64,000 nt of DNA from Maea johnstoni (lineage: Eukaryota > Annelida > Polychaeta > Spionida > Magelonidae). Of this stretch, positions 1 to 13,606 are shown piece by piece. Both the position numbers and the translations under genes were made by a program. The stretch spans positions 26,847,490 to 26,911,489 of the forward strand of contig OZ012685.1 in NCBI GenBank assembly GCA_963942565.1, given 5' to 3'. The notes under the pieces are model-generated. The model was not told the origin of the DNA and made no database searches. It was given only the letters and a program-made list of their open reading frames with translations. The first letter of the stretch is position 1. Each line of letters starts with the position of its first letter.

Positions 1-643
1 ACTGAGCAATATTAGTCTCTTCACTATGGGAGGGAACCCCTAGCAACCCGATTGTTTACGATATATGTGTTTAATGCCCCCTTTGTTGACACCACAGAAA
101 CATACTAATGTCAAATATGCAACACAATACCCACACTCTATAAGCCATAGATCTACAATAACCATGGCAACTCCCACTCCCACTGGTAAACTGTACGCAG
201 TATTGACAAAGGATTATATGCATGGCGTCCTTATCTGCAGAATAGGACGGTGATAGGGTAATCATGCTGAAGAATTCTATGCCGCAGCGCTATAATGGAT
301 TCCACGTCATCTTCCTTGTTATATCATAACCATAACCCACGACTGATGAAGTGAATTATATCAGCCTTTGCTACAGAATAACCCATTAATGCTCAAAGCA
401 GCCCAAAGCAGCCTGACAATTTTGATGAGATCTTTCAAGCAGCAGCGTAGTTTGGAAAATATTCAATGGAGAAATGTTGATCAGAACACCACCAACAACT
501 CTCCTTCAAATATTTTGTAAAATAATTGAAAATTTCCAAGTTACTGTCAAAAGTAATGTAGATCCAGACGACACTTTAAAGAGGAACTCTTAAGGATTAA
601 TGGGTTAACCCATGCTCTCAGGCAGCCAAGTAAGCAGGCATCG
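1..643. other. No recognised gene
   Basis: AT-rich sequence with only short open frames and no codon pattern or protein I recognise. I see no clear repeat here apart from the start of the degenerate tandem repeat that follows. Confidence 0.5.
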
Positions 644-1190
644 CATTGTCTGATTATGTAATGTGACAGTGTAATAATCTCTTGATTGAGAAACCACAAC
701 TGTTCGATTTGTATTCCGGAGATTCTCAAGATAACCAAAACCATATTTGGCAGATGTAGAAAAATGCAGTAATACCATGATTGGGAAACTTTCAACTCAT
801 AATACCCACTTATCTATCTCATTGTCTGATGATGTTATGTGTGCAATAATGGCTTGATTGAGAAACCACAACTATTCCATTTGTATTCAGGAGATTCTTA
901 AGATAACCTAAATGAAATTTGGCAGATGTAGCAAATGCAGTTATACAACTAAATATTGGAAAAGTCTCAACTCATAATAACCACTCATCTATCTCATCGT
1001 CTCATGATGTAATGTGCGCAATAATCTCTTGGATGGCCAATAGATTTTGTGGTGATGTGTTGCATAGAATTAATTGTGCCTTGATTGGTCAATTCTCAAT
1101 ATAACTCATAAACCATATTTTGGCAGATGTAAGTACAAAAACACTGTGACTGGGAAACTCTGAACTGAAGATGACCACAACCATTTCATT
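644..1190. repeat. Diverged tandem repeat, three copies of about 177 bp
   Basis: The phrase beginning attgtctgat / attgtctgatgatg / atcgtctcatgatg recurs near 644, 822 and 998. Each time it is followed by a gcaataat-cttgat block, a gattct-aagataac block and a ttggcagatgta block. The copies have diverged by many substitutions and small indels, so the array is old. A related fragment (gagtgcagtaatcccttgattggga) lies near 1480. No coding role is seen. Confidence 0.6.
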
Positions 1191-1194
1191 TTCT

Positions 1195-1399
1195 ACATGA
1201 GAGCAATTTGACCAATACAAAATGATGCAAAAAAAAGAAAAAAATAACTGAAACCCTGGCAAATGGGTACTCATATGAGAGATTGAGAGTACTTCGCGAG
1301 AGCGACCCAATGAATACCAATATAACAGGTTTTAGAGGGTTTTCATACATCTTGAAAATCCTTGTGCTTAGGACGAAAGTAGCCTCAGAAGGGCTAATT
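1195..1399 (+). mobile_element. TTAA-type short inverted-repeat element (family A), truncated
   Basis: Copy of the most abundant dispersed element in the window. It has the diagnostic internal order: accaatacaaaatgatgc, then gaaaccctggcaaatggg, then tactcatatgagag, then ccaatgaatacca, then gacgaaagtagcctcag, ending gaagggctaa. The first terminal repeat is missing. Non-coding. Confidence 0.8.
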
Positions 1400-2067
1400 T
1401 CAGCAGCTCACAGTATTGAGTGCACAATAATCCATTTATTGGGTAATGTCTTAACCATGACATTTTCTGCTGATGTACTGAGTGCAGTAATCCCTTGATT
1501 GGGAAGTTGAATTATTAAACATGCACAGCAGGGTGGACAAAAGGAAGTGACAGTGGACACAACATCACCAAAGCTCCAGAGACTCCAGCAGCACAAGGCT
1601 GAACGAGACTTTTGTGGGGCAACATATAAATCCATAGTCAACATCCATACTGAACCAAAAACAGTATGATGAGTAAGAAATATAGTATAAATGTAACAAA
1701 TTATATGCACGGTACATATTATAGTGATCGCTACATAGTTCATTTGCATGTTTTTTTTTAGATATAAAGTGCAGTAGAAACATGAATATTGAGGAAATCA
1801 TCCAATACTGAATTATATCATGCCTTTTCTTACTTCACTGATTCAACATTAAAGATTTCATCTTCATGTATCAGTACCGAGCATCACTTATGTTATTTTC
1901 AGCAGTTGAATTAGATATTGAAGAATGCAGTCTCTGCCCTTTACCTAAACTATTATCAAACACTTCTAATTTCCTTCTTTACAGAATCATGTGAGTGTGA
2001 GTGTACATGATGGTACATGTCTGATTGCTAAACTAAATGCATGTTCACAAAATAGAACAAGATAAAC
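1400..2067. other. No recognised gene
   Basis: Non-coding looking sequence. Overlapping frames on both strands are short and give no recognisable protein. Confidence 0.45.
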
Positions 2068-2402
2068 CAGGGACTTCAGGCCTCAACGCTAACTCAAAAT
2101 TGCACTGGCCCCGTAGGACCAGTAACACCGAGGATCTACTGGTCCTGTGAAAATTTTACTGGTCCTACAAATTTTTCTTTAACATATGAAAGAAAAAACA
2201 TTGCATAAAATTCACAGACAACATTTATTTCTATTTATTATATCTTCATTTATTTCAAAAACATTTGGGATATTCTTGTGGGGAAACTTGTTAATAAGAA
2301 TCCCCCCAAATGTTTACAGGCCCTATAGGATCAGTTGAAGTCTTTTTTTTACTGGCCCGAAGCCGTTTTTAGGATTCTTTTTACTGGTCTAGGGCCCTGG
2401 AC
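2068..2402. mobile_element. Possible short inverted-repeat element
   Basis: The segment starts ccagggacttcagg and ends with ctagggccctggactt, which read as imperfect inverted termini. Internally it repeats an actggtcct / ggaccagt motif several times in both orientations. That layout suggests a small non-autonomous DNA element. Superfamily and exact ends are uncertain. Confidence 0.4.
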
Positions 2403-3469
2403 TTATATTCCTGGATAAACATAGCCTAAATTAGCCAATCCTTTTTTTGTGATGCTTTTTGTTAGGTCTAGAATTCATTTAAGATAGAAAGTGCTTGATG
2501 GCCTGTTACAAATCTGGCTAATCATCATAAATCCCTGCTAGCCTAATCTTATTCTAGTCATGCGGCCCACAATATGATTATCTTCAGGTCTACAATGGAG
2601 ATTACTGCACATTGTATATTTATGGCCACATATCCCTGTTTTCCGACTTGCATTAGAGCCCTTAAGGCGAGCAGAGGTCTTGTTTAAGCTCAATTATTCA
2701 TGGCCGTGGATGAAGCTACAGTATGGCAGCAATCACCCACTCCCACAGCCTGCTCTACTCGCATACCTATAGCTACTACTATCAGTAATCAGGGTTGGAT
2801 CCTTTAATGCCAGAATTTATTTGGTTGTCAACCAAGAAAGTGACTAAAAGCATGCAAGACCATAAAACCATGCCTTCTAAAACCTGTTGTAATGCAATGC
2901 CCCAGCCCTTAAGTCTTCTACCTTCTACCAGGGATGCTAGAACAATCCTTCATTTTTTTCTTAGAATCAGTAGACTGCACACATGGTCAGACAACTTAGA
3001 ATGCAACACATCAAACAAAGTGATACATGTATGATGTATTTACAAGAATTTTTGAACAGGGCTTCATAATAAACACTTTTTATTTGGTTGTCTTTTTCTC
3101 AAAATATCACTGAGTAAGAAAGTTATTCGCATATTTGTTTCATGATAATGCTTTATACGTGAAAAGGATGATCACATGATACATTTCCAATGCATGCATA
3201 TTAGTTTGTCAATATATTGGAAATGGTGCCCTACTAAGCAATGACGAAACCCTGCACTTGGAGGGTAGGGCATTGAGTTAAGTGTCTGTTTCAAGAGCCC
3301 CATTACTCATCACCTTGTAACCGCGCCAACACCATGGAGACCCATGGCTCAGGAACCTCAACTTGACCCTGGAACAAACCCAACATCAGCACCTCAATAA
3401 AGCCAGCATTGAGACCCTCCTCCTCTTGGGTTGAGAGGGTGATAACATGGCTTGGAATCACCTGGGCAC
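2403..3469. other. No recognised gene
   Basis: No convincing exon, RNA gene or repeat was found in this stretch. Confidence 0.4.
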
Positions 3470-3558
3470 TTAACCCTTATGCTGCTGCTAGTGCCTAATT
3501 TGGCCAATTCGAAATGATTCAAAAAAAACTAAAAAATGAGTGAAACTTTTAATTTGCG
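3470..3558 (+). mobile_element. Family A element, 5' fragment
   Basis: It begins ttaacccttatgctgctgct and continues tgcctaatttggccaatt, then gaaatgatt and the aaaaatgagtgaaac block. It stops about 90 bp in. This is the left end of the TTAA-type family described at 36365-36577. Confidence 0.75.
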
Positions 3559-5429
3559 CATTCAATCACTCGAACAAAGAAGCTACAAAGCAGGATATTT
3601 ATTTGAAGGATATATTCAGGCTCTATCAAGGGTAGCGCGAAAATAGCGAAAAATAAATGCCTGTAAAAAATACCAGTTATACAGTATCTACACAATTTTG
3701 TCCGTTCAATGACTCAGAGGACTGCCCCAATAACATATATTACAAAGTATCAAGTATCAAAATAGACATCTTTCTTGCAGAGTCTGACCTTGAGAAGTGA
3801 CATTCTATAGGTGCTCCTTTTTTAATGTGCTCAATTGACATACATGTATACCGGTACATACCCTGTCTAAGGCCCAAACCAATCTTAATCCATTCTTGCC
3901 TAGCAGTTTTCCAATTCAATAAGTGTCGTATGGAGCGATGATATTTATGTAACTTAAGAATTACGTGAAATTTGTGAAGTATTAGGGGAAAAGTGGGTAA
4001 TGGGCATATGATTATCATTTTTCTTTCAAATACTTTCAAAATATCCTTTCTAAGAAACACATATTTTTCACCAAAATAGTCAGGCCATTTTGGGCGGCTA
4101 CAAACAATATACACAGGGATCAACTGTCACATAAATAACGAAGGGCCAGCAGGGCCAGCCAATTAGGGGCCAAAGAAAATATTGTTTGGCCCAGGAATAA
4201 TACATATCTAGTTATTTTTTAAAAATATTACTGAATATCTGATTGCAACTATCATTGTACAAAATATTTCAAACAGAATGAAAAAGTGAAAATTACCAAT
4301 TCTGATTAACATGAAGCCTGTATTTGGAGGCCACCTCAGTGTCTAATAATCAAAGCCAAAGGCCCAAACAATATCTTGCAGCAAAAGCCCCTATAATGGC
4401 ATCACTGTCACACCAAGGAAAGAGTAAGCTAATGAAAAATCGGGTAACCAGCACCATATTCTTTATGTAGTTTGAGTCTCAGCTTTAGCTGAGGTCTTCA
4501 AATATAGCTCATGGATATGCAAATCTTGAGCACAGATATTCGATATATAGTAGTCAATATATATGTTCTAATCCAACCCACCATTAAAACCTATTTCATC
4601 CGGATCTTAGTTTCCAATATAAGGTGACCCAGAAGCTACTGAACAAAAGAGCATTGTGTAAAATCTGACTAACGCTATTAGACATGGATAAATCAATGTA
4701 GCAGCATGGAGTAACAAAGCTTACTGCTAACAGGTGAAGATCAGGACTTATATTAGAACATGTGTTCCTTGAACACCTCTTTAACCCCTTGCAGACTAGG
4801 TCAGTACTTTTATTAGAACATGTGTCCCTCGTTCCCCTCTTTAACCTCTTCCTGACTAGTTCCTTATGAGAAATGCCACATAGGCAGATACTAAGAATGA
4901 TCCTTGCAAATTATTTGCTGGTGAATATATCTCCTTCAAATATTTTCCAAAATCTACTTTGTCAAAAAGATGACAACAAAATGGCCAGGCTTTTTTTGGT
5001 GCTACAGGCATGGAAAGGGTTACTGTTCAACAATATTTAATTACTTAAAAAAGCATTTTTTTTACTTTAAGGTAAAGATGAGAACATCCATTGATTCACC
5101 ATTTTGTAGGAAGAACACATTTTCTCACATATTCAACCTGTTAAACCAGTTATACTGCGATAGCCTTAAAGATATTTTTTTTATGAAATCATATTAGGCA
5201 TACTACATGATTTGTGAAGATATACATCAAATAGCTAAAATAATCTTTATTTTCAGGTCAGAAATACTTCAACATAGTAAATAGCATGATAAACTATAGT
5301 TTGAGTAGCTAGTTTTTCAGATGAGTACAGGATGTAGTTGTAGCATGAATGGCAGGTGCTTGATGATTCTGACTGGCGTACCCAATGCACAGACAGCATC
5401 TGGCTCTTCAGCCATCATCTATCAGCAGC
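3559..5429. other. No recognised gene; one two-copy tandem repeat
   Basis: Mostly unremarkable AT-rich sequence. Around 4742-4862 a unit of about 61 bp occurs twice (ttattagaacatgtg-cc-ctctttaacc-ctt-c-gacta). A minus-strand open frame at 3740-4123 has no recognisable domain and I do not call it a gene. Confidence 0.45.
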
Positions 5430-5620
5430 CATACTTTCATCCAAAGCACAAAGATGCAAGAATTTTTGAAAACCATCCAAACCCTTTCGTGTTGGTATTC
5501 ATTTGATAGCATTCGCTGAGTACTCTCTGGTGAGTACCCATTTGCCAGGATTTCTGTCATTTTTCAGCTCTTTTGCATTATTTCACAATTGGCAAAATTT
5601 GCCACCAGCAGCATAAAGGT
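5430..5620 (-). mobile_element. Family A element
   Basis: Reverse-orientation copy running from actttcatccaaagcac, through ttggtattcatttgatag, gagtacccatttgccagg and caaaatttgccaccagcagc, to cataaagg. The outermost terminal bases are eroded. Confidence 0.8.
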
Positions 5621-5837
5621 TCCACTCATGCCTGCTGTTCCCCAAAACAGTCGAGCATAATTTTCATACAATTCGATGCCTGTAAACTTTTATTTCAGAC
5701 TATATATTTTTCAATAGGTATTCCAAGCATGAGTGAGTTCAAGAAAAACCTCCAACATATGAATAGGTATCTGAGCTATGACCTCATATTACCATTCATC
5801 TAAGAAACTGATACTACAACAGATCATACTACTTCTT

Positions 5838-6005
5838 TTCAATCCTCTCCCTCTCTTTCTTTCTCTCTCTCTTTTTCTCTCCCTCTCTCTCTCCCTCCCT
5901 CTCTCTCTCTCTAACACTCTCCTTCTCTATGTGTCTCTGTCTGTCTGTCTGTCTGTCTCTCCTCTCTCCCTTTCCTCTCTCTAACACACTCTCCCCATCT
6001 CTCTC
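5838..6005 (+). repeat. Pyrimidine-rich (CT)n / (CTGT)n simple-sequence tract
   Basis: About 170 bp made almost only of C and T, including ctctct runs and a (ctgt)n block near 5938-5958. The open frame across it (leucine/serine-rich) is a by-product of composition. Confidence 0.9.
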
Positions 6006-6481
6006 TCATTCAAATATTTTATCATTAAAAAGGTAACATGGAAAACATGACCTAATTGACTGCAGCAGTAAACATATGAACAGCCTTTCTGGCATTCATA
6101 TTCCACCAAATCTCTGATGCCAGCTGCATGTGTCTTTTCTGAGAGAATTCAAAGAATCAGTGAATTCACTGTCAACAGGATGAAAGGGTAAACCTGTGTA
6201 GAAATAATAGTAATAGGTGGCATAGCACCTTTACACATTCAGACACGTTTCCTAGATGAGCCATCAATGAATAAAACATCAAGTCCACACATTCCCAGGA
6301 AGTGTATTGCATGGAAACTAGTCCCATACAATCAAGTCCCAGTAAGAGATGGCATACAGGTATCAAACACAAACATTGCGAATTCATGAAGGTTACTACA
6401 TAGAAACATGTGCCAGGAGCACTCAATAACAACCTGGACTTCTGGAATACCTAATGACAATGGGCATTGCATCATCATCAT

Positions 6482-6615
6482 CCTAACCTCGTCATTTTAG
6501 TATTCATTAGATAGCTCTCACTGAGTACTTTCAGATGAGTACCCATATGCCAGGGTTTCATTATTTTTTCAGCTTTTTGCATCAGTTTGGATTGACATAA
6601 TTATTCAGCAGCAGC
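6482..6615 (-). mobile_element. Family A element, partial
   Basis: Contains ttagtattcattagatagc, gagtacccatatgccaggg, tttcagctttttgcatcag and a degraded attattcagcagcagcc end. About 80 bp of the far end is missing. Confidence 0.75.
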
Positions 6616-9186
6616 CACATCTACACATGGATTATCATTATCCAGTCTAGATGTCCTTGGATGATCGACATTTCCTTGGCATGTAAACATACCCATAAAC
6701 CACAGCTGAATGAGATTTACCTCACTATTCAATATGCAACTGTTAATATAGGGCATGCTCATTCAAAAGTTAACCAGTCTGGAGAACTCATGCATGAGAG
6801 AAAAAGCAGATAATCAAGAAAAAACTGGGTCCAAAATGAACATAATGACACACATACATAAACACATGGCCATATCAGGATATGGTTTATAAACCAAAAA
6901 AACCCACTTCATTTGTTTCTTATAACTTGGGAGCAAGTCAGAGGGATGATTTCTGCTTGCTGAATGACTACTGTATACTATAGAGGCCATTTGGTACTAC
7001 ATGTTATTCAATCAGATAACTACGCTGAGATCATGTTCCTGTGTATTGATGCAGCGAGTTGAACAAAATGTATTTGTGTGCGAAACTCATAATTTACAGA
7101 GTCAAACTATTTTACCTAGATGCTATAGTTCATTTACTTTACCCATTGTGGCCCTTGTGGACTTTCTTCTTTAATAAAATACCTCTGGTACAATTTTGGG
7201 ACTAATCCATTGACATAGCGGGCCTAGCGGCATGTAATACTATTTATTACAGGGAAACCTGTTATAATCTAACACCTGTAGTTTTTTGCAGAACATTGCC
7301 TTTAATGAAATCTTTCATCCTAATGTAATAAATTAATGGAATGAATTTCATGCAGGGACCTCCTGAGGTCCTTTCCAGCATCATCTTCTTCCCAAAGGAT
7401 TTAGATTGTGGTTCCCTGCCTAGCCTATCATGTGGTTTGGGGCATAAGAGTAATTACCAATGCGAGTGTACATAATTGATGCCTGATCTGTCAAGTGATC
7501 CCTCTTGTGGCCACTGTCCCACAACCTCCTTCCCACCCCTGAGCCAAGAATCCCCCAAGTACAAACTATGATGAGTCATTTCCACACAATGCCAAGACAC
7601 ACGTAATGAATTATCCCACAGATATTACAATAACAGGGATAGGAGCCCAGGTCCAAGTGAAGTGGGCTGCCCCAATAGCTCAGTGGCCAACATGCTTTGA
7701 CTGCTCATTGTCTCTTACCAATACTGTGTCCTGAGTGCTCATCCGCCTTGAGAAAGATGCCAGGGGCTTGAGCTGTATACTATAGTCAACAGTTTTCCCC
7801 TGTTACATCAGTTGTTTTCCTAATTAACAATTAGCTAGTCACAATTTAATCCTACAACAATATAGCAGAGAAAGTGACAATATTATTTTTTTTAAATCCC
7901 AACGACTATGTTAGGAATTTCAAGTCTCCTAAGATTCACATGCAATTAAGAATAGACCCACAAATATCAACATTGAGCATTTGATTGGTGGCAACTTGCA
8001 TTAGGTGCTCTTAGTGAGACCAGTATCAGAACTCAGCCAATAGCAAGCGGACATTGCCAGACAACTAAATCTCCTTAAACTAGAACCAGAGATGTACATT
8101 ACCTAGGTAATTGATATCTCTGATAGAACTATTAAAAGAAGGGTGGATATGATGGATGGCTAGACAAGCAAAGGGGGCTTTGCTGAATAGGCCAGCTGCA
8201 TATCTTTTGTTCCTCAATCTAGGTTATTATTATCCTTATAATCTGCCATCATCAGCTGAATTATTCATGAATAGAAGATCCATATCTGAATGTCTAATAA
8301 TTAGGTTATCTATCTACTACTAGGTCAATCAACTAAATTACTGGTGCTTTCTTCAATTAAGATTTCAGCAGAACAAAACAAGGGTCCTAGCAAACAATAG
8401 GCCAGTAATTACCCCTTATTCATGCATGCGGGTAAAGGAAAAACAATGCTGGTAGGAGATAGCTTCAGTGATGCATGCTTCTTGTGACAAAAGAATTTTT
8501 CAAACAAATGAGATGCATATGAATGATTTGAGAGTAGGGGGTTGTTAATTGAAATCTTCAGGCATTGAGTTAGTAAGGCATAAAATAAGGGTTTAAGCTA
8601 TGGAGTTTTTTCAGCTAGAATCAGAGAATACAGTGCCAAGTCTTTCCATTTTGGAGTACCCTTGTAAGATTTCTAGGCTATTTATTACACTGTTACTAAT
8701 GACTACCCAATATTGTACCATGAAACCCTGGAATGGGTTGGGCATGTTGGGTATTTGTCTTGGCTATATGAACCCTGTTTACTCAGTTATGTCTAAGAAA
8801 TATCCTGCTTCTTGCATCTCCCAAACTGATTGATAGGCAGCCTTACATTTCAGCATCTACTGAACATAGGAAACTGATTTTCTTCTCCTCACATAAAATA
8901 ATAACATCTTTTAGGTTAGGTCTATCAGTGAGCTTGCAGGTACAAATGTACTGATTCACATGCACCCAGTGAAGTGTTTGGCTGTATATATTCATTCAGT
9001 AAACAGAACCACACCTCCTTTTGTACAGCCTTTCACAAAGCATGCTGAGACTGTTCGGATCTTTTAGCCATAGACTGATTGTGGCCATCACAGTCTATTG
9101 ATATTATGAATGCACTCAGTGGGCAGATCAGCTGCACAGCACCAATTGTTTATTTATAAATCTCTACCCCAGACCTGGAAGTAGCA
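6616..9186. other. No recognised protein gene
   Basis: About 2.6 kb without a supported exon. It contains the tRNA-like fragment noted separately at 7667-7740. Short open frames such as 8600-8833 show no domain. Confidence 0.45.
7667..7740 (+). repeat. tRNA-like A-box fragment, possible SINE remnant
   Basis: The run ccccaatagctcagtgg resembles the 5' acceptor stem and A box of a tRNA (the TAGCTCAGTGG core). No clear B box, CCA end or cloverleaf follows. I read it as a possible tRNA-derived SINE relic, not a functional tRNA. A chance match is possible. Confidence 0.25.
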
Positions 9187-11160
9187 CAAGTGGTCAATAC
9201 TAGGTCAACATGGGGCAGCTACAGGTTAACTCTCTCATGACCAGAGTACAGTGATGGTCTGTCAGTCACAAAGACAAGTGGTCAATATCAGGTCAACATG
9301 GGGCAGCTACAGGTTAACTCTCTCATGACCAGAGTACAGTGATGGTCTGTCGGTCATACAGACAAGTGGTCAATACCAGGTCAACATGGGGCAGCTACAG
9401 GTTAACTCTCTCATGACCAGAGTACAGTGATGGTCTGTCAGTCACAAAGACAAGTGGTCAATACCAGGTCAACATGGGGCAGCTACAGGTTAACTCTCTC
9501 ATGACCAGAGTACAGTGATGGTCTGTCAGTCACAAAGACAAGTGGTCAATATCAGGTCAACATGGGGCAGCTACAGGTTAACTCTCTCATGACCAGAGTA
9601 CAGTGATGGTCTGTCGGTCATACAGACAAGTGGTCAATACCAGGTCAACATGGGGCAGCTACAGGTTAACTCTCTCATGACCAGAGTACAGTGATGGTCT
9701 GTCAGTCACAAAGACAAGTGGTCAATACCAGGTCAACATGGGGCGGCTACAGGTTAACTCTCTCATGACCAGAGTACAGTGATGGTCTGTCAGTCACAAA
9801 GACAAGTGGTCAATATCAGGTCAACATGGGGCGGCTACAGGTTAACTCTCTCATGACCAGAGTACAGTGATGGTCTGTCAGTCACAAAGACAAGTGGTCA
9901 ATACCAGGTCAACATGGGGCGGCTACAGGTTAACTCTCTCATGACCAGAGTACAGTGATGGTCTGTCGGTCACAAAGACAAGTGGTCAATACCAGGTCAA
10001 CATGGGGCGGCTACAGGTTAACTCTCTCATGACCAGAGTACAGTGATGGTCTGTCAGTCACAAAGACAAGTGGTCAATATCAGGTCAACATGGGGCGGCT
10101 ACAGGTTAACTCTCTCATGACCAGAGTACAGTGATGGTCTGTCAGTCACAAAGACAAGTGGTCAATACCAGGTCAACATGGGGCGGCTACAGGTTAACTC
10201 TCTCATGACCAGAGTACAGTGATGGTCTGTCAGTCACAAAGACAAGTGGTCAATACCAGGTCAACATGGGGCGGCTACAGGTTAACTCTCTCATGACCAG
10301 AGTACAGTGATGGTCTGTCAGTCACAAAGACAAGTGGTCAATATCAGGTCAACATGGGGCGGCTACAGGTTAACTCTCTCATGACCAGAGTACAGTGATG
10401 GTCTGTCGGTCATACAGACAAGTGGTCAATACCAGGTCAACATGGGGCGGCTACAGGTTAACTCTCTCATGACCAGAGTACAGTGATGGTCTGTCAGTCA
10501 CAAAGACAAGTGGTCAATATCAGGTCAACATGGGGCGGCTACAGGTTAAGTCTCTCATGACCAGAGTACAGTGATGGTCTGTCAGTCACAAAGACAAGTG
10601 GTCAATACCAGGTCAACATGGGGCGGCTACAGGTTAACTCTCTCATGACCAGAGTACAGTGATGGTCTGTCGGTCATACAGACAAGTGGTCAATACCAGG
10701 TCAACATGGGGCGGCTACAGGTTAACTCTCTCATGACCAGAGTACAGTGATGGTCTGTCAGTCACAAAGACAAGTGGTCAATATCAGGTCAACATGGGGC
10801 GGCTACAGGTTAACTCTCTCATGACCAGAGTACAGTGATGGTCTGTCAGTCACAAAGACAAGTGGTCAATACCAGGTCAACATGGGGCGGCTACAGGTTA
10901 ACTCTCTCATGACCAGAGTACAGTGATGGTCTGTCAGTCACAAAGACAAGTGGTCAATACCAGGTCAACATGGGGCGGCTACAGGTTAACTCTCTCATGA
11001 CCAGAGTACAGTGATGGTCTGTCAGTCACAAAGACAAGTGGTCAATATCAGGTCAACATGGGGCGGCTACAGGTTAACTCTCTCATGACCAGAGTACAGT
11101 GATGGTCTGTCGGTCATACAGACAAGTGGTCAATACCAGGTCAACATGGGGCAGCTACAG
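9187..11160 (+). repeat. 88-bp minisatellite, about 22.5 copies, with a three-unit higher-order pattern
   Basis: The anchor caagtggtcaata recurs every 88 bp from 9187 (9275, 9363, 9451 and on to 11123). Units are nearly identical. Variants are atatc/atacc after the anchor, gcagct/gcggct in the middle, and cagtcacaaa/cggtcataca at the end. The atatc variant marks every third unit (units 2, 5, 8, 11, 14, then 16, 19, 22), giving a 264-bp higher-order repeat with one unit apparently lost between units 14 and 16. Units 1-6 carry gcagct and units 7-22 carry gcggct. The last unit decays from 11150. 88 is not a multiple of three and no long frame crosses the array. Confidence 0.97.
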
Positions 11161-11231
11161 TGATGGTCTGTCGGTCATGCAGACATGGACACAAGGGGTC
11201 AATACCAGGTCAACACGACATGACTACTTTT

Positions 11232-11487
11232 GTGATATATTACAGCAAGGTAATAGCCAGTGTTTAGGAAATGGGTGTCCAAAATTAACAATTGGAAGAT
11301 TTTGGGGCGTTTTTTTTTTCATAATATCATTATAAAATGTCATGTAAATTATATTGAGGTGGAAAAACATCAATTGTATACTTGAAATTGACACTTCAAG
11401 AAATTACTTCCCAACAAATTTGGGTGTCCTGAGGGGTGATTTTTGGCGGTTTGGGTGTCCAAAAGACGCCCTGCTGGCTAGGACTAT
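11232..11487 (+). mobile_element. Family C short inverted-repeat element
   Basis: It starts agccagtgtttagg, with gggtgtccaaaattaacaat, and ends gacgccctgctggctagg followed by actatg. Copies with the same termini are at 15308-15565 and 42247-42540, and a looser relative is at 14172-14443. The outermost AGCCAG/CTGGCT pairs are inverted repeats. Non-coding. Confidence 0.65.
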
Positions 11488-13606
11488 GTATTTGAGGCAC
11501 CAACAAAATCATCAATTCTGCATTAAATAATTAGCAAATTCATTCTGTCTTTCCAATTGAAGTTCAGAGGTATATTATCATACAGATGACACTCTACAAG
11601 GGGAACTCAAAACCCTAATGGGTCGATATTAGAATCACAGAATTTACCAGTTTCAAGAGGTAAACAAGCAGTCTCGTCTCACTAGTCACCACCACTCAGT
11701 GTAAAATAACAGCACCACCCTCCTCCAATCACGCTCCACGACATGTGATCCCTTCATTGTGGCGAGATCGACCGATACTGTCAGCCACTCTCTCAGGGTG
11801 TCACTCTTAGGCACAGGAAATGAGAAGTTAACATACCTATACACATGTACAGTGGGACCTACAGTTACAGGGACTTAGCCATGACCCATCAAAAAGAAGG
11901 GCTCAAGATTAAGATTATATCCACGAGCCCAATTGCATCTTCTCAAGCTACCTAGAAATGTTGTGTATAGAAACCACTACATCTTGGGGCCCCCTACAAA
12001 AATTTGAGGGAACCATAGTAGAACTCAAGAGAACTCCCAGCACCCCCTAATTTCGAGCCCTGTAAAAGATTGGCAGTTTGGGGAAAAACACCTTTCAATA
12101 GGATTTTTCCCTAATTATGAGTGATAACCAAATATTTCAACTCGTAACTGAAGTTAGTCAACATAATTCATCCAAATACCTTTGACGAAATGTATTTACT
12201 GCTTAGTCTTAGAATGCAAAACTCTTAGTCAGTTCTCCTGGATCTTCTGGGCACAAACAGGATAAGAACAAATTCTAAAAACAATTGAACTTAGAAAAGA
12301 GAATGAAGGAAACTCTTGCGTGCACTGAGTTACATTTCACAACAAATCAGCTATTTCCACATCAGCCGCTTAAAGATTATTTTGGCATTGACATTTCAAT
12401 CGAGAAAATGCCACACACACAAAAACGATTCCTTTGTAAAACAAACCAACCTCTCTCGTAATGTTTATCTTGGCAAGAGGCTATCTTGAGAAAATCATTA
12501 AGCATGTGGCATGGTATATTTCCTTAGCTCCCTGGTGTAAATGGTTTTCAATATTTATCCAGTAAAGTGTTAACTCCAAGGTCCTTAATAATTCAGTATG
12601 TAAACACTATCCCCCCACACAGGATAAACACAAAGCCTCTTCCTCAAGGTTGGTGGAATCACACTGTGGGCACCGTGCAAACCCATTGTGTATAAGATAT
12701 CAACGTGATGATGTGTTTACACAGTCAGGGATAGACCATCATATATAGTCAATTCTTGCCTGGAGTATTCAGGTGGTCTGAAAATGCCTTGGTGTCTGCA
12801 TATATCCTCAATTATAAGTCAATATATAACCCAAATAGCCACGGAAGGCCAGCTCTGAGTTGCATAAGGTAGTTAAAGTTTACGCATGAGCTTTTCAACC
12901 ATCTTGTGGTGATGCCCTGAAACCCTGCTAGCTACAGTCATAATCATAAAGTTGCTGCCCTATTTTCCAAATAGTCTAGAATGGCTTATAGACCATCCTC
13001 TAGGATAACAGATCCATGATATTCTTTTTGAACAAATTGCAATAATTATCAAGACTAATTTTGTTAACATCAGAATGTGCCGTCATTCTATGAACATCAG
13101 CCATCACATGCAATTTGCTTATTATGCATTATTTCAGCTTAAAAATCAAAAGACCCACATATGTGATATGCTTCTTGTAAAGCATCCCTCATAATGATGG
13201 GGGAACTATAATGAACATTGTTAATATTCCCATTCAAAGAAGTTGAGCTGATGAGGGTACTGCCAGGAAATGGAAAGAAGAAGCACTAATGTGAACGACC
13301 AATAAAAGATAAGCCAATCCTAGTCCATCCTCCCCCACCACAGAGGAGGCTGATGCTAACTACTTCCTACTTCCTGATCCCTACCAGCATGCTAAATGAT
13401 CCCGCCTGCCTCCTCCCTAGCTCTTCCTGCCTTCAAAACATCTGGACTTCATAACAGATATGTTCTTCTACTCAGCCAGGCAAAGAAAAAAGATGAGGAC
13501 TGGCAAGTCCGACTTTCCTGCTCAAGGGGTTAGGTGGCCTGGTTCTTATTTACACTTACACAGCAAACACATGAGTTTGAGAATTCCTCAGAAATGCAGA
13601 AACAGT
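11488..13606. other. No recognised gene
   Basis: Two kilobases without a supported exon, RNA or clear repeat. Composition is ordinary for the window. Confidence 0.4.

Noticed and set aside
3740-4123. 127-codon minus-strand gene
   Set aside because: No domain, no splice context, ordinary AT-rich composition. Consistent with a chance open frame.
7667-7740. Functional tRNA gene
   Set aside because: Only an A-box-like stretch is visible. There is no B box, no pairing acceptor stem and no anticodon arm.
9187-11160. CRISPR-like array
   Set aside because: Units are contiguous 88-bp tandem repeats without unique spacers, in an animal genome. This is a minisatellite.
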